Notes: generated by a model not told the origin, from the sequence alone. A stretch of DNA of 57,610 bases from Bacteroides sp. (GCF_030151085.1 NZ_JASLER010000067.1:1-57610), one strand, 5' to 3'. Positions 46,230 to 55,968 are shown, numbered from the stretch's first letter. Program-made: numbers and translations.

Positions 46230-46600
46230 ACAAAAGTTCGTTTTCTGGAAAGTATCTGCCATCTGCCACCTTTTTGCTTATATATTCTTAATAACTAAAT
46301 GATTACAGTGTTGCAGATACCTGTTGCAGATAGGTGGCAGATGTTTTATCTGCCACACATATATTTGTAAGTAGCCATAGTACCATAAAACGTTTACGGC
46401 GGAACTATCATTTCAGGTTATAGATGATAAGTTAATATCTTAGTTTATAGTGTTGAACACTTTGTTTTAATTAGAGATATAAATAGTTTCAGCCAATATA
46501 AACGATTTGTTTAGTATGTTGAAATGAACTGTTTCCCAGAGAGAAACAAACTGTTTCCCTAGTTGAAACGGGTCATTTCCTTAGAAAAAACAGAATATGT
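46230..46600 (+). repeat. Dispersed non-coding element, copy 2
   Basis: This matches 330-720 in the same order: TATCTGCCATCTGCCAC (46253-46269), doubled GTTGCAGAT (46310-46331), a hairpin (46334-46342 with 46348-46356), GAACACTTTGTTTTA and AAACGATTTGTTT. The stem reads GTGGCAGAT/ATCTGCCAC here and GTTGCAGAT/ATCTGCAAC in copy 1, a compensatory change. No ORF of note is present. Confidence 0.75.
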
Positions 46601-47007
46601 TGACTGCTAATTTTGATCCAGAATAGTACTTTCCTGATGTATATTGGTTGACCCTTTTGCTAATTTTCCTATATCAGTGAGTAATTCAACTTAATGAATG
46701 GGACGGCAATTAATATGGAATTTTACAATAATTAATCGTGCTTATGTTATACTTAAATATGGAATAAATGGAATTATATCGTAACTAATTGTTCTTTATC
46801 TGTGATTATAGTGTAGAATTAGTAATATGTAGTTACATTAAAGTTATAATGAATACAATTTTATTCTTCTGATTATGTAAATCATATTATTTTGAATATG
46901 GGCTGAATATGCATTTTAAAAAATACACTTTTGTGTTCTGTTTCTTTGTGTTTATCGTGTTTTACTTTGTCTTTTATGAAACGTATTTTAAGAATTAGGC
47001 TATGTGG

Positions 47008-47029
47008 TTGTAACGGTAAACCGTTACAA
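47008..47029. promoter_or_regulatory. Perfect 22-bp palindrome before the coiled-coil lipoprotein gene
   Basis: Arms TTGTAACGGT and ACCGTTACAA are separated by AA. It resembles a regulator binding site and lies 309 nt before the next gene. Apart from this and copy 2 of the dispersed element, 45933-47337 holds AT-rich DNA in which I see no gene; the 83-codon frame on the minus strand at 47058-47309 is Ile/Asn/Lys-rich by composition. Confidence 0.5.
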
Positions 47030-47337
47030 AATGACTATTTGTCATTGAAAAACATTATTATTTAAATAAATTCTTTGCTTTTCTATTGTAAATTGATTTG
47101 TTATTTTTATATTTGCTGAAAATTAAACGAATAAAGGTTAAACAGTAATTGATACATATAAAAAGAATGTTAATTATGTTGTTGATGAAAAAGATTGCGT
47201 ATTTGCAATGAATTGATATATTATATGTATATATTAATGTTTTAATTTTAAATATAAAGATATAGGATATATTCTCCAATAAGGAAATATCATATTTTAC
47301 ATAACACATGTTTTACTAATACAAAAAAATTACGATT

Positions 47338-49260
47338 ATGAAAAAGAGACTCATGATGGTAGCAGTGCTTCTAGGTGCTTTGACACTTGGAGCTTGCGTA
47401 GACGACAATGAATCGCAGTCTGTTACAGATGTGCGCAATGCCAAAGCTGAGCAGCTGAAATCAATTGCTGCGATGAACAATGCTGAGGCGCAAGCTAAAA
47501 TGTTGATTGCAGAGGCTAATGTTAAAATTAAGGAGCAGGAAGCTGCGTTGAAGAAAGCAGAAGCAGATAAGGCTGCTGCAGAAGCAAAAATTGAAGAGCT
47601 TAAAGCTAAAATGGCTGCGGATACTTATGACGCAAAGTTGGCAGCTGAATTGGCTCAGGCTCAAGTTGAGAAAGCCCAAGCGGAATCAACATTGGCTTAT
47701 GTTTTGGGTGAGGCACAACAATATCAATTACGTTTGCAAGCAGCATTGGCAGAATTGCAGGTTACGGTATTGAGCAAACAAGCAGATTTGGTTAAACATA
47801 AAGATGATGTTACTAATGCTGAACTTGACAGATTGGAAGCTTTAGCAAAGAAATATGGTGCACTTTTGTGTTCTTATACTGAAGAACAAAATAATTTGGC
47901 TAACCTGAAATCGGGATTGGTTACTTTGGAAGCAGGACTGACAGACTGGAAGGCTGATAAAGAAAAGACAATTGCTAAAAATAATGCTTCAATAAAGGTT
48001 CTTGATGAACAGATTGCTCTTTATAAGAAATATGCTAATTATACAGAGAATATTGATGATCTGAAAAATAAAATAACTGTGAAGCAGGCTGAATATAATC
48101 AAGCTGCCGATCAAGTAACTGCTTTGAATTTAGCATGGACGAATATGAAGTTAGACGTAAAGGCTACGGACAAGATGCGTGATGATATTTTAGCTACGGA
48201 ACTGACATGGAATGGATTGTCTGAATATGACGCAGTTGGAATATATTTTGCTTCTTACAATCCTGTTACTAACTTGAATTTTACTTCTGCTTCATCGTAT
48301 TATGGATATGGCACTATTGTAAAAGGCGATTATGAATTACCTATTGATACGATTGCTCTTGAAATAGAAGCTAAAGATGTAAGAGCACTTAAGGTTGGCA
48401 TGAATGATGCAATTGCAGCTTTGGATGTCAAAGGAAAAGAAGATGCAATAAATACAGCTAAAACCGGATTGAAAGCGGTATACGATGCTGCTGTAACAGC
48501 TTCGGCTGATGCAAAGAAGGCTTATGAAGCTGCTCCTACAGATGCTGCTAAAAAACAAGCATATACTGAAGCCTTGGCTGTAGAAGCCACTGCAAAGTCA
48601 AATTACGACGACGCTGTTGAAACTTTAGCATCAGCTAAAGAGAGCGTTGAGAAGCTGAATAAAGGCTATGACTTGGTAAGCAATAAATCCTATACAGATG
48701 CTTTGGTTAAGGCCGTGAAAGAATACAATGATGCAATTCGTACTCTTTATACTCCAAAAGCTGAAGCTAAGTTTGCATATTTAGATGCGGACAAGGTTAA
48801 GTCTGACATAAATGATGAATTGACTGCTATGAATTCTGTTTATTATGGAACATCAAATTCTCAGCAATATATGACTATTAATCAATGGTTATATCAAAAC
48901 GAAAACTGGCTCTTTGATTCTAATAATAGTATTGATAACAATATTAATATTGAGTATATGCAGAATGGTTATCGGTATAGTTTCTCTATAGGAGACATTT
49001 ATTCTTTATATGTGCAAAATAACACTTCAAATGGTGCTTTCTCTATCGATAACTTGGTAAAAGTATTGGAGGCTCAAAAAGAATATTTGCTAAAGGAAAA
49101 TGTAGATTATTCTGCTGCTACTTCTACTGAACAGACAATTGCTTTGAAAAAGGCTGCTATTGCTCAGAAAGAAGGAGTCATTAAAATTATTGAAATTCAG
49201 ATGAACAAGGCTAAGGAACTTCTAGCTGAGGCAACAAAAGATGCTACTCCTGCTGCATGA
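47338..49260 (+). CDS. Large coiled-coil lipoprotein of unknown function
   Basis: The 640-residue product is a lipoprotein (MKKRLMMVAV, lipobox LGAC, Cys20) followed by VDDNESQ, which fits surface export. A long alanine-rich coiled coil (about 30-275, heptads of A, L, E and K) leads to a globular part with a YYGYG stretch near 320-330, a second coiled coil (about 350-460), an Asn/Tyr-rich region (about 495-565) and a final helix. I recognise no family. The next gene encodes a barrel 46 nt away, so the pair may form an envelope-spanning or surface structure. Confidence 0.8.
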   Translation: MKKRLMMVAVLLGALTLGACVDDNESQSVTDVRNAKAEQLKSIAAMNNAEAQAKMLIAEANVKIKEQEAALKKAEADKAAAEAKIEELKAKMAADTYDAKLAAELAQAQVEKAQAESTLAYVLGEAQQYQLRLQAALAELQVTVLSKQADLVKHKDDVTNAELDRLEALAKKYGALLCSYTEEQNNLANLKSGLVTLEAGLTDWKADKEKTIAKNNASIKVLDEQIALYKKYANYTENIDDLKNKITVKQAEYNQAADQVTALNLAWTNMKLDVKATDKMRDDILATELTWNGLSEYDAVGIYFASYNPVTNLNFTSASSYYGYGTIVKGDYELPIDTIALEIEAKDVRALKVGMNDAIAALDVKGKEDAINTAKTGLKAVYDAAVTASADAKKAYEAAPTDAAKKQAYTEALAVEATAKSNYDDAVETLASAKESVEKLNKGYDLVSNKSYTDALVKAVKEYNDAIRTLYTPKAEAKFAYLDADKVKSDINDELTAMNSVYYGTSNSQQYMTINQWLYQNENWLFDSNNSIDNNINIEYMQNGYRYSFSIGDIYSLYVQNNTSNGAFSIDNLVKVLEAQKEYLLKENVDYSAATSTEQTIALKKAAIAQKEGVIKIIEIQMNKAKELLAEATKDATPAA

Positions 49261-49306
49261 CGATTTGTAACTAGTGCTAATAATATAAAAGTAAAATAGA
49301 AGTATC

Positions 49307-50086
49307 ATGAAAATAAGAAAACTTTTACTATTAGCCGTTATGCCCATGATGTGTCTTGCAGCGAATGCACAAGAAAAAAGTTGTAGCAAAGATTTCACTC
49401 CAAAGAAAGGTGATTTCACATTAGCAGCAACTGTAGGATACAATAGCTACGCAAGCGTTACAGCCCCTTCGGGTTTGTTGACGGACTATGAAGTTGCGGC
49501 TCTCTCTACCAATTGGTCAGATAAAAAGCTGATGGTTGGTTTTGAAGCAGGCTGGTTCTTCAAAGACTTGTGGAAACTTAACTTGGGTGGCGGTATGAAC
49601 TTCACGAATAACCCCGGTTATTCGGCTGTTCCCGGCACGATTGACGATACGAATAGAGGCAACTCCGTAGAAGATAATATGGGAGAAATTCCTAACTATC
49701 GTGCGGTGGCAAATGCCCAATCATTCTCCTACAATGTATTTGCAGGCGTCGATCGTTATTTTAAGATTAAGAAAGTTCCTAATCTGATGTGGTATACAGG
49801 GGTGCGCGTAGGCATGGCTTATGCTCAGAACCAGATGAAATATGACGAGTACGAAACAATGGGTAAATCTGTAGGAGAAACCTGGAACCTTCGTGGTGCC
49901 GTCACTATGGGTGTAGATTATTTTGTACTACCTGCCATGTACATCGGTGCTCAGATTGATCCCTTCTGCTATACGTACAACATGACTACGTATAAACCAC
50001 AAGAAGGTTTGAGCAATCTTGATGCGGATAGTCACAACTTCAGCCTTTTGGCTGCTCCGACAATTAAGATTGGGTTTAAATTTTGA
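49307..50086 (+). CDS. Outer-membrane beta-barrel protein
   Basis: The 259-residue product has a signal peptide (MKIRKLLLLAVMPMMCLAANAQ) and alternating aromatic and glycine-rich strands, for example GDFTLAATVGYNSY and WKLNLGGGMNF, ending IKIGFKF, with the C-terminal Phe typical of barrel insertion. It resembles OmpW/porin-like Bacteroidetes barrels in general terms only. It is probably co-transcribed with the coiled-coil lipoprotein gene, and a terminator follows. Confidence 0.8.
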   Translation: MKIRKLLLLAVMPMMCLAANAQEKSCSKDFTPKKGDFTLAATVGYNSYASVTAPSGLLTDYEVAALSTNWSDKKLMVGFEAGWFFKDLWKLNLGGGMNFTNNPGYSAVPGTIDDTNRGNSVEDNMGEIPNYRAVANAQSFSYNVFAGVDRYFKIKKVPNLMWYTGVRVGMAYAQNQMKYDEYETMGKSVGETWNLRGAVTMGVDYFVLPAMYIGAQIDPFCYTYNMTTYKPQEGLSNLDADSHNFSLLAAPTIKIGFKF

Positions 50087-50136
50087 TAAATCTCTTTTCA
50101 GTTACCTGAGATAAACGTTGTGCAATTACTCTAGAT

Positions 50137-50165
50137 GGGGGAAGTTCGATAATCGAACTTCCCCC
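50137..50165 (+). terminator. Terminator after the barrel gene
   Basis: A 14-bp stem (50137-50150 with 50152-50165, GGGGGAAGTTCGAT against ATCGAACTTCCCCC) is followed by CTAACTTTTTAT. Confidence 0.85.
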
Positions 50166-50206
50166 TAACTTTTTATCTTATAGTCTGTTTATGATATAAT
50201 TTGTTG

Positions 50207-50214
50207 TATCTTTG
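50207..50214 (+). promoter_or_regulatory. Promoter -7 box of the CPA2 gene
   Basis: TATCTTTG fits TAnnTTTG exactly, 29 nt before the ATG. Confidence 0.5.
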
Positions 50215-50242
50215 TAAATGAAAATGCATAAAGACAAATATT

Positions 50243-52495
50243 ATGTCACATTTAGCTCCTCTGATAGCTGATTTAGCTCTGATTCTGATTTGTGCAGGGA
50301 TTATGACCCTGATTTTTAAAAAGCTGAAACAACCTTTGGTGTTGGGATATGTGGTGGCAGGATTTCTTGCCGGTCCCCATATCGCATTTACTCCTTCGGT
50401 GGTGGATGCGACTAATGTACAAACATGGGCGGATATTGGAGTGATATTCTTATTGTTTGCACTAGGACTTGAGTTTAGCTTTAAGAAAATTGTAAAAGTG
50501 GGAGGGGCTGCGATCATTGCTGCGTGTACCATTATTTTCTGCATGATACTGCTTGGTGTAACGGTGGGGACCAGGTTTGGATGGAAACGAATGGATTGTA
50601 TCTTTCTTGGTGGTATGATTGCTATGTCTTCTACTACCATTATTTATAAAGCATTCGATGATTTGGGATTGCGTAAGAAGCAATTCACCGGTTTGGTACT
50701 GAGTGTGCTGATCTTGGAAGATATTCTTGCCATTGTATTGATGGTGATGCTCTCTACAATGGCAGTCAGTAATAACTTCGAAGGTTCCGAAATGTTGGAA
50801 AGTATTGCAAAGTTGCTGTTCTTTCTTATCCTTTGGTTTGTAGTAGGAATCTATGTTATTCCCGGTTTCTTAAAGCGTTGTCGAAAACTAATGAGCGAGG
50901 AAACATTGCTGATTGTTTCGCTTGGGCTTTGTTTCGGTATGGTGGTCTTGGCATCGCATACGGGTTTTTCTGCGGCGTTCGGAGCCTTTATAATGGGATC
51001 TATTTTGGCAGAAACGGTAGAAGCTGAAAGTATTGAGAGACTGGTGAAGCCAGTAAAAGACTTATTCGGGGCTATTTTCTTTGTATCAGTCGGCATGATG
51101 GTAGATCCCAATATGATTATGGAATATGCAGGACCTATTATTGTAATAACCTTGGCTGTGATTATAGGACAATCTCTATTTGGTACATTGGGTGTTTTGT
51201 TAGCAGGTCGACCCTTAAAGACGGCTATGCAATGTGGATTTAGCTTGACGCAAATCGGAGAGTTTGCTTTTATTATAGCATCTTTAGGTGTCTCTTTGCA
51301 TGTTACAAGCCACTTTTTATACCCCATTGTGGTAGCGGTGTCTGTGATAACTACCTTCCTTACCCCTTATATGATTCGTGTGGCAGAGCCTGCTTCTAAT
51401 TTTGTAGACACTCACTTGCCTACTAAATGGAGGAATTTCTTGAACCGATACTCTTCAGGTTCTCAAACAATGAATCATGAGAATTTATGGAAAAAACTGA
51501 TACTGGCTTTGGTGCGTATTACTGTAGTGTATTCTATTGTTAGTGTGGCGATCATAGCCTTGACGTTTCGTTTCTTAGTACCACTTCTTCACGATAGTTT
51601 GCCGGGAATTTGGGGCTCATTGTTGGCAGCGTTGATTATTATCTTATTTATTTCTCCATTCTTGCGTGCTATTATGATAAAAAAGAATCATTCTGTAGAG
51701 TTTGTTACTTTGTGGAATGATAGTCGTGCCAATCGGGCACCTTTGGTCGCAACCATCGTCTTCCGTGTTCTTTTGGCTGTATCGTTTGTTATGTTTGTAA
51801 TAGCCGGTTTGTTCAAAGTGTCCGTGAGTTTGGTGTTTGGGGTAGCTGTTGCTTTGGTTATCCTAATGATACTTTCGCGTCAGTTGAAAAAGCAGTCTAT
51901 CTTGATTGAACGGAAGTTTTTCCAGAATCTTCGGTATCGGGATATGCGTGCAGAATATCTTGGGGAGAAGAAACCGGAATATGCAGGTCGTCTTCTCTCA
52001 CGCGACTTACATCTCACCGATTTTGAATTACCTGGTGAAGCTAATTGGGCAGGTAGAACTTTGGCAGAATTGAATTTTGGCAATAGATACGGGGTTCATG
52101 TAGTTTCTATCCTTCGTGGTAAAAGGCGGATTAATATTCCGGGAGCTTCGGTTCGTTTGTTCCCTCAAGATAAAATACAAGTCATTGCGACCGATGAAGA
52201 TTTGAATGTGTTCAGCGAGGAAATGAATAAGTCATCGGTAATGCAGTCTGATGTAATAGAGAAAAGTGAAATGATTTTGCGCCAATTCCGTGTGGATGAA
52301 AATTCTCCCTTCCTGAATAAGACATTAAAAGAATCGGGTATTCGTGAGAAATATCGTTGTCTGATAGTTGGTGTGGATAGGGATGGAGAAACTCTGCATG
52401 CTCCCGATCCGCACGAGCCATTTACGGAAGGAGATGTTGTGTGGATTGTAGGAGAGAATAGTGATGTTTATCAATTAGTAAATATCAACCAATAA
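50243..52495 (+). CDS. CPA2-family cation/proton antiporter with two RCK-C domains
   Basis: This 750-residue inner-membrane protein exchanges potassium or sodium for protons. The N-terminal 380 residues form a Na/H exchanger fold with LKQPLVLGYVVAGFLAGPH and FLLFALGLEFSF. Further helices lie at about 410-540. The C terminus has two TrkA-C-like (RCK-C) domains, about 590-665 and 680-748, with no clear nucleotide-binding RCK-N between them, unlike KefB/KefC. Regulation by small ligands is thus possible without NAD. The start follows a good promoter. Confidence 0.9.
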   Translation: MSHLAPLIADLALILICAGIMTLIFKKLKQPLVLGYVVAGFLAGPHIAFTPSVVDATNVQTWADIGVIFLLFALGLEFSFKKIVKVGGAAIIAACTIIFCMILLGVTVGTRFGWKRMDCIFLGGMIAMSSTTIIYKAFDDLGLRKKQFTGLVLSVLILEDILAIVLMVMLSTMAVSNNFEGSEMLESIAKLLFFLILWFVVGIYVIPGFLKRCRKLMSEETLLIVSLGLCFGMVVLASHTGFSAAFGAFIMGSILAETVEAESIERLVKPVKDLFGAIFFVSVGMMVDPNMIMEYAGPIIVITLAVIIGQSLFGTLGVLLAGRPLKTAMQCGFSLTQIGEFAFIIASLGVSLHVTSHFLYPIVVAVSVITTFLTPYMIRVAEPASNFVDTHLPTKWRNFLNRYSSGSQTMNHENLWKKLILALVRITVVYSIVSVAIIALTFRFLVPLLHDSLPGIWGSLLAALIIILFISPFLRAIMIKKNHSVEFVTLWNDSRANRAPLVATIVFRVLLAVSFVMFVIAGLFKVSVSLVFGVAVALVILMILSRQLKKQSILIERKFFQNLRYRDMRAEYLGEKKPEYAGRLLSRDLHLTDFELPGEANWAGRTLAELNFGNRYGVHVVSILRGKRRINIPGASVRLFPQDKIQVIATDEDLNVFSEEMNKSSVMQSDVIEKSEMILRQFRVDENSPFLNKTLKESGIREKYRCLIVGVDRDGETLHAPDPHEPFTEGDVVWIVGENSDVYQLVNINQ

Positions 52496-52510
52496 TTAAA
52501 AGGTAAAGAA

Positions 52511-52536
52511 GATAAGTGATTTTAAAATCACTTATC
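52511..52536. terminator. Bidirectional terminator between the antiporter and oxidoreductase genes
   Basis: A perfect 26-bp palindrome (52511-52523 with 52524-52536) lies between converging genes. Confidence 0.65.
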
Positions 52537-52540
52537 ACTA

Positions 52541-53527
52541 TCAAAGTTTTCCAAGAATTTTATCCATTACCCAGTTGGTAAGTGTGGCGCTTTCTCCATC
52601 ACAGTTGCAGACTGATTTACCAAGTAAATGATCTACTACAGCTTGAATAAGTGGTTGCTGAACGTAAATAGGGTTTTCAACATGAATTTCTTCCCGTCCT
52701 TTTCCTGTGTGTAAAGCAATGGGATCGTAGGTAAAAACCGAAAAGCAGATCATTCCTTTGTCTCCGATAATTTCAATACGGTCTTCACGTGCAGATTCAT
52801 GAGCTACGAAGCACCAAGAACCGCTGCCAACCAGTCCATTATCAAACTGAAAACAGGCACTCAAGGTATCTTCTGCCGGATATAATCCACCACGATTGCT
52901 TTTATAACCACTGGCTTCAAGAATGCAACCAAACATCTCTTGAAGTAGATCTATCTGATGTGGAGCAAGGTCATAAAAGTAACCTCCGCCGGCAATGGCA
53001 GGTTGTACACGCCAAGGCAGATTCTCTTTATTGTGATCTAAGTCACGCGGAGGCTGTGCAAAGCGTATTTGGATATTTATAATATTGCCGATAGCACCTT
53101 CTTCTACCAATGATTTCACTTTTTGGAAGTAAGGCAGGTAGCGGCGATAATAGGCAACGAAACACGGAACCCCTGTTTCTTTGGATATACGATTGATACG
53201 ACAGCATTCCTCGTATGTAACGGCCATCGGCTTTTCTATATAAACAGGTTTTCCTGCTTTCATCGACATGATGGCGTAGGTAGCATGAGAAGAAGGAGGG
53301 GTAGCAATATATATGGCGTTCACTTCGTCGTCGTCAAGCAATTCCTGAGCATCGTCATACCATTTGGGAATGCCTCTTTCCTTTGCGTATGCTTTGGCTT
53401 TTTCTCCATTACGGCTCATGACTGCTACAACTTCCGAATCTTCTATTTTTTGAAAAGCCGGTCCGCTTTTATATTTGGTTACTTCTCCGCAGCCAATAAA
53501 TCCCCATTTTATCTTTTTCTCACTCAT
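52541..53527 (-). CDS. Gfo/Idh/MocA-family oxidoreductase
   Basis: The 328-residue cytosolic enzyme uses NAD(P) on a sugar or cyclitol. The nucleotide motif is GFIGCGEVT near the N terminus. EKPMAVTYEE carries the conserved Lys and the GGGYFYDLAPHQIDLL motif holds the active-site His. The substrate is not evident. It ends 18 nt after the palindrome and lies upstream of no clear partner; hslR is 18 nt away on the same strand, so readthrough is likely. Confidence 0.9.
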   Translation of the reverse strand: MSEKKIKWGFIGCGEVTKYKSGPAFQKIEDSEVVAVMSRNGEKAKAYAKERGIPKWYDDAQELLDDDEVNAIYIATPPSSHATYAIMSMKAGKPVYIEKPMAVTYEECCRINRISKETGVPCFVAYYRRYLPYFQKVKSLVEEGAIGNIINIQIRFAQPPRDLDHNKENLPWRVQPAIAGGGYFYDLAPHQIDLLQEMFGCILEASGYKSNRGGLYPAEDTLSACFQFDNGLVGSGSWCFVAHESAREDRIEIIGDKGMICFSVFTYDPIALHTGKGREEIHVENPIYVQQPLIQAVVDHLLGKSVCNCDGESATLTNWVMDKILGKL

Positions 53528-53545
53528 ATATCTTACCTTTCTTTT

Positions 53546-53968
53546 CTACTTCTCCTCTTCAAAGTCAAATTCAAAATCAAAATCATCGAGAAATTCCGGT
53601 GCAGTGAAGTCTTCTAGATTACGGCGATCTTTCTTCGTAGGACGTCCGGTGCCTTTGGCACGATTTACGAAACCGCTTACGTGACTCATTTCCAGCAATT
53701 CGAGTTGATCCGGAGTAGTTACATTTTCCATCATTTCGGATACCAGCTTGGCACCAACACGCTTTTCAATAGGTTGTAACACTTTGAAAGAGTAGGTGAT
53801 AGGTGGCTTACGAACCTGAATAACATCTCCCGGTTTTACCATACGGGCTGCTTTGACGAATGCGCCATTTATGCTGATACGTCCTTTCTTGCAGGCTTCA
53901 GCGGCAATAGTACGAGTCTTGAAGATGCGTACAGCCCACATCCATTTATCAATTCTTGCCTCACTCAT
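53546..53968 (-). CDS. hslR: S4-domain RNA-binding protein, HslR-like
   Basis: The 140-residue protein has an S4 fold at the N terminus (RIDKWMWAVRIFKTRTIAAE, then GRISINGAFVKAARMVKPGD). HslR (Hsp15) relatives bind stalled 50S subunits that still carry tRNA. A long acidic tail (DDFDFEFDFEEEK) is unusual. Its start overlaps the pth stop by 4 nt (ATGA), so translation is coupled. Confidence 0.9.
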   Translation of the reverse strand: MSEARIDKWMWAVRIFKTRTIAAEACKKGRISINGAFVKAARMVKPGDVIQVRKPPITYSFKVLQPIEKRVGAKLVSEMMENVTTPDQLELLEMSHVSGFVNRAKGTGRPTKKDRRNLEDFTAPEFLDDFDFEFDFEEEK

Positions 53969-54528
53969 TTCTTGTTATATTGGTTCATGGTAATATCAAT
54001 TCCTGCCAGACAGAAACTTTTGGCGATTTCTCCGGCTGTTTCCAGTCTCTCGTCCATTGTTTTCTGATCTTCATCGGTAAAGTGTCCGAGGACAAAATCA
54101 ATTTGCCCCCCACGTGGAAATTCATTGCCGATGCCGAAGCGAAGTCGGGCATAATTCTGTGTACCTAGTGTTGCGGCAATATGTTTTAATCCATTATGAC
54201 CGGCATCACTTCCTTTGCTTTTTAAACGTAAAGTTCCGAATGGAAGAGCTAAATCGTCCACTACTATCAACACGTTTTCCAAAGGAATGTTTTCCTTTTG
54301 CATCCAGTAACGTACCGCATTACCACTAAGATTCATATAGGTAGAAGGTTTCAGCAATAGTAATTGGCGTCCTTTTACCGAAAGGGTAGTGGTGAAGCCA
54401 TAACGTCCATCTGTAAAAGTTGCTCCTGTCGCTTTAGCCAAAGCGTCAACTACCATGAAACCTATATTGTGGCGGGTTTCGTGATATTCGGGACCTATAT
54501 TACCTAATCCTACAATTAAGTATTTCAT
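53965..54528 (-). CDS. pth: Peptidyl-tRNA hydrolase
   Basis: Pth releases peptides from peptidyl-tRNA dropped by ribosomes. The 187 residues contain GLGNIGPEYHETRHNIGF (catalytic His20), KPSTYMNLSG and VVDDLALPFG. The length is typical. It lies in the translation gene group rplY-pth-hslR. Confidence 0.97.
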   Translation of the reverse strand: MKYLIVGLGNIGPEYHETRHNIGFMVVDALAKATGATFTDGRYGFTTTLSVKGRQLLLLKPSTYMNLSGNAVRYWMQKENIPLENVLIVVDDLALPFGTLRLKSKGSDAGHNGLKHIAATLGTQNYARLRFGIGNEFPRGGQIDFVLGHFTDEDQKTMDERLETAGEIAKSFCLAGIDITMNQYNKK

Positions 54529-54557
54529 CTTTATAATGATTAATCATTGAAAAAAAA

Positions 54558-54626
54558 GAACGCGGATTATCGCAGTTATCCGCGGATTATCAAAGAAATC
54601 TGCGTTATCTGCGTTAATCCGCGTTC
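54558..54626. terminator. Repeat-rich inverted structure between rplY and pth
   Basis: GAACGCGGATTA (54558-54569) and TAATCCGCGTTC (54615-54626) are exact inverted copies. Inside are further CGCAG/CTGCG words (TCTGCGTTATCTGCGTTA). An A-run at 54551-54557 makes it a terminator for rplY on the minus strand. Confidence 0.65.
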
Positions 54627-54651
54627 CGGAATATTTTTATGAAAGAGCTGA

Positions 54652-55239
54652 TTAGCTGTTTGTAGCAGCAGCACCTCTTGCAGCACGAGTTAACTTAACA
54701 GCGCATACAACAGCTTCTTTAGCATTTAATAATTCTAGACCTTCGTATTTCAACTCACCAACCTTAACAGTTTTTCCTAATGCCAAATGAGAAACATTGA
54801 TAGTCAATTTCTCAGGGATAACATTATATTGAGCTCTTACTTTCAACTTACGCATCTGCAATACCAACTTACCACCGGCTTTAACACCTTCAGCAAGACC
54901 TTCCATCTGTACAGGAACTTCCATTACGATAGGTCTTGTTTCGTCGATTTGGTAGAAGTCAACGTGCAAGATAGTATCTTTTACAGGGTGGAATTGAATA
55001 TCTTTCAAGATAGCATTTACTTTTTTGCCATCGATGTCTAAGTCAACTACATAGATATGCGGAGTGTAAACCAAATTACGCAGACCATCAGCAGGTACAG
55101 TAAAGTGAATGTTTTCACCAGCTCCATAGAGTACGCAAGGTACACCGTTGTCTTTACGAATAGCTTTCAAAGCTTTAGCTTGTTCCGAAGAACGTTCTGC
55201 AATAGTTCTTGCAGTTCCTTTTACTTCAATTGATTTCAT
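54652..55239 (-). CDS. rplY: Ribosomal protein L25 (CTC form)
   Basis: The 195-residue protein binds 5S rRNA. The N-terminal L25 domain (about 1-95) is followed by the TL5/CTC beta domain, so this is the long form found outside enterobacteria. The Ala-rich end (RAARGAAATNS) is usual in Bacteroides. pth follows. Confidence 0.96.
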   Translation of the reverse strand: MKSIEVKGTARTIAERSSEQAKALKAIRKDNGVPCVLYGAGENIHFTVPADGLRNLVYTPHIYVVDLDIDGKKVNAILKDIQFHPVKDTILHVDFYQIDETRPIVMEVPVQMEGLAEGVKAGGKLVLQMRKLKVRAQYNVIPEKLTINVSHLALGKTVKVGELKYEGLELLNAKEAVVCAVKLTRAARGAAATNS

Positions 55240-55378
55240 TTTCTAATTTTTTGTGTTACTCTAAATTAAGTATTTATTTTGCTTAATTCACCATTACACA
55301 ATGTGGATCACCCACACGATGTTGCAAAAAAGCGGTGCAAAAGTACTGCTTCTTTTTGAATTATCAAAAGGTTATAAC

Positions 55379-55783
55379 CTAAAAATCTATGTCTATCTTG
55401 ATTTCTCCATCTAAAGAAGAAATTTTCTCTTCTTGCAATTCTGCTTTGTCTTTTTCAAGACCAACTATTTCCTCATTGTCATTACGTTCTGAATAACTTC
55501 CTTGTTGCTCTTGGATGAAATGGACAGCTTGCTGTAATCCATTCATGAATTTTTCGAAATCTTCTTTATATAAAAAGATTTTGTGTTTCTCGAAACTTAC
55601 TTGCGAGTCTTCTCCTTCACCCATTACTATTTTCTTGCTTTCGGTGATGGCGAGGAACATTTCGTCTTTTCTGTTTTTCTTGACGTCTAAATAGTAGATG
55701 CGCTTACCTGCTTTAATGGATTGGGAGAATACGATCTCCTTATCGTTCATATCCGCTGCGTTTTTCTTCTTAAAGTCTTCCAT
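55379..55783 (-). CDS. PUR-alpha-like protein (DUF3276)
   Basis: The 134-residue protein has the PUR repeat of Bacteroidetes: EIVFSQSIKAGKRIYYLDVKKN and ITESKKIVMGEGEDS. A Glu/Lys-rich acidic tail (about 90-134) follows. Members of this group bind single-stranded nucleic acid. Monocistronic; the target is unknown. Confidence 0.88.
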   Translation of the reverse strand: MEDFKKKNAADMNDKEIVFSQSIKAGKRIYYLDVKKNRKDEMFLAITESKKIVMGEGEDSQVSFEKHKIFLYKEDFEKFMNGLQQAVHFIQEQQGSYSERNDNEEIVGLEKDKAELQEEKISSLDGEIKIDIDF

Positions 55784-55960
55784 ATTATATTAGGTATCAA
55801 TTTTGATATTATTGCCTTAAAAGTTATATTTCGTAGCTTGTAGCTCTCTTATCGGGCTCAAAATTGACGATTTTTTTTAAACTGTCAAAGGAAAAAGCCC
55901 GGATAATCAAGTTCTGCATTAAAAAATGTGATTTCTTTATGTAAACTCATTAAAAATGCC

Positions 55961-55968
55961 TACTTTTG
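55961..55968 (+). promoter_or_regulatory. Promoter -7 box of nusB
   Basis: TACTTTTG fits TAnnTTTG, with CTTTAT at about 55935-55940 upstream. The leader is about 30 nt. Confidence 0.5.

Noticed and set aside
47058..47309. 83-codon minus-strand frame
   Set aside because: Ile, Asn, Lys and Tyr richness reflects AT-rich DNA; no signal or motif.
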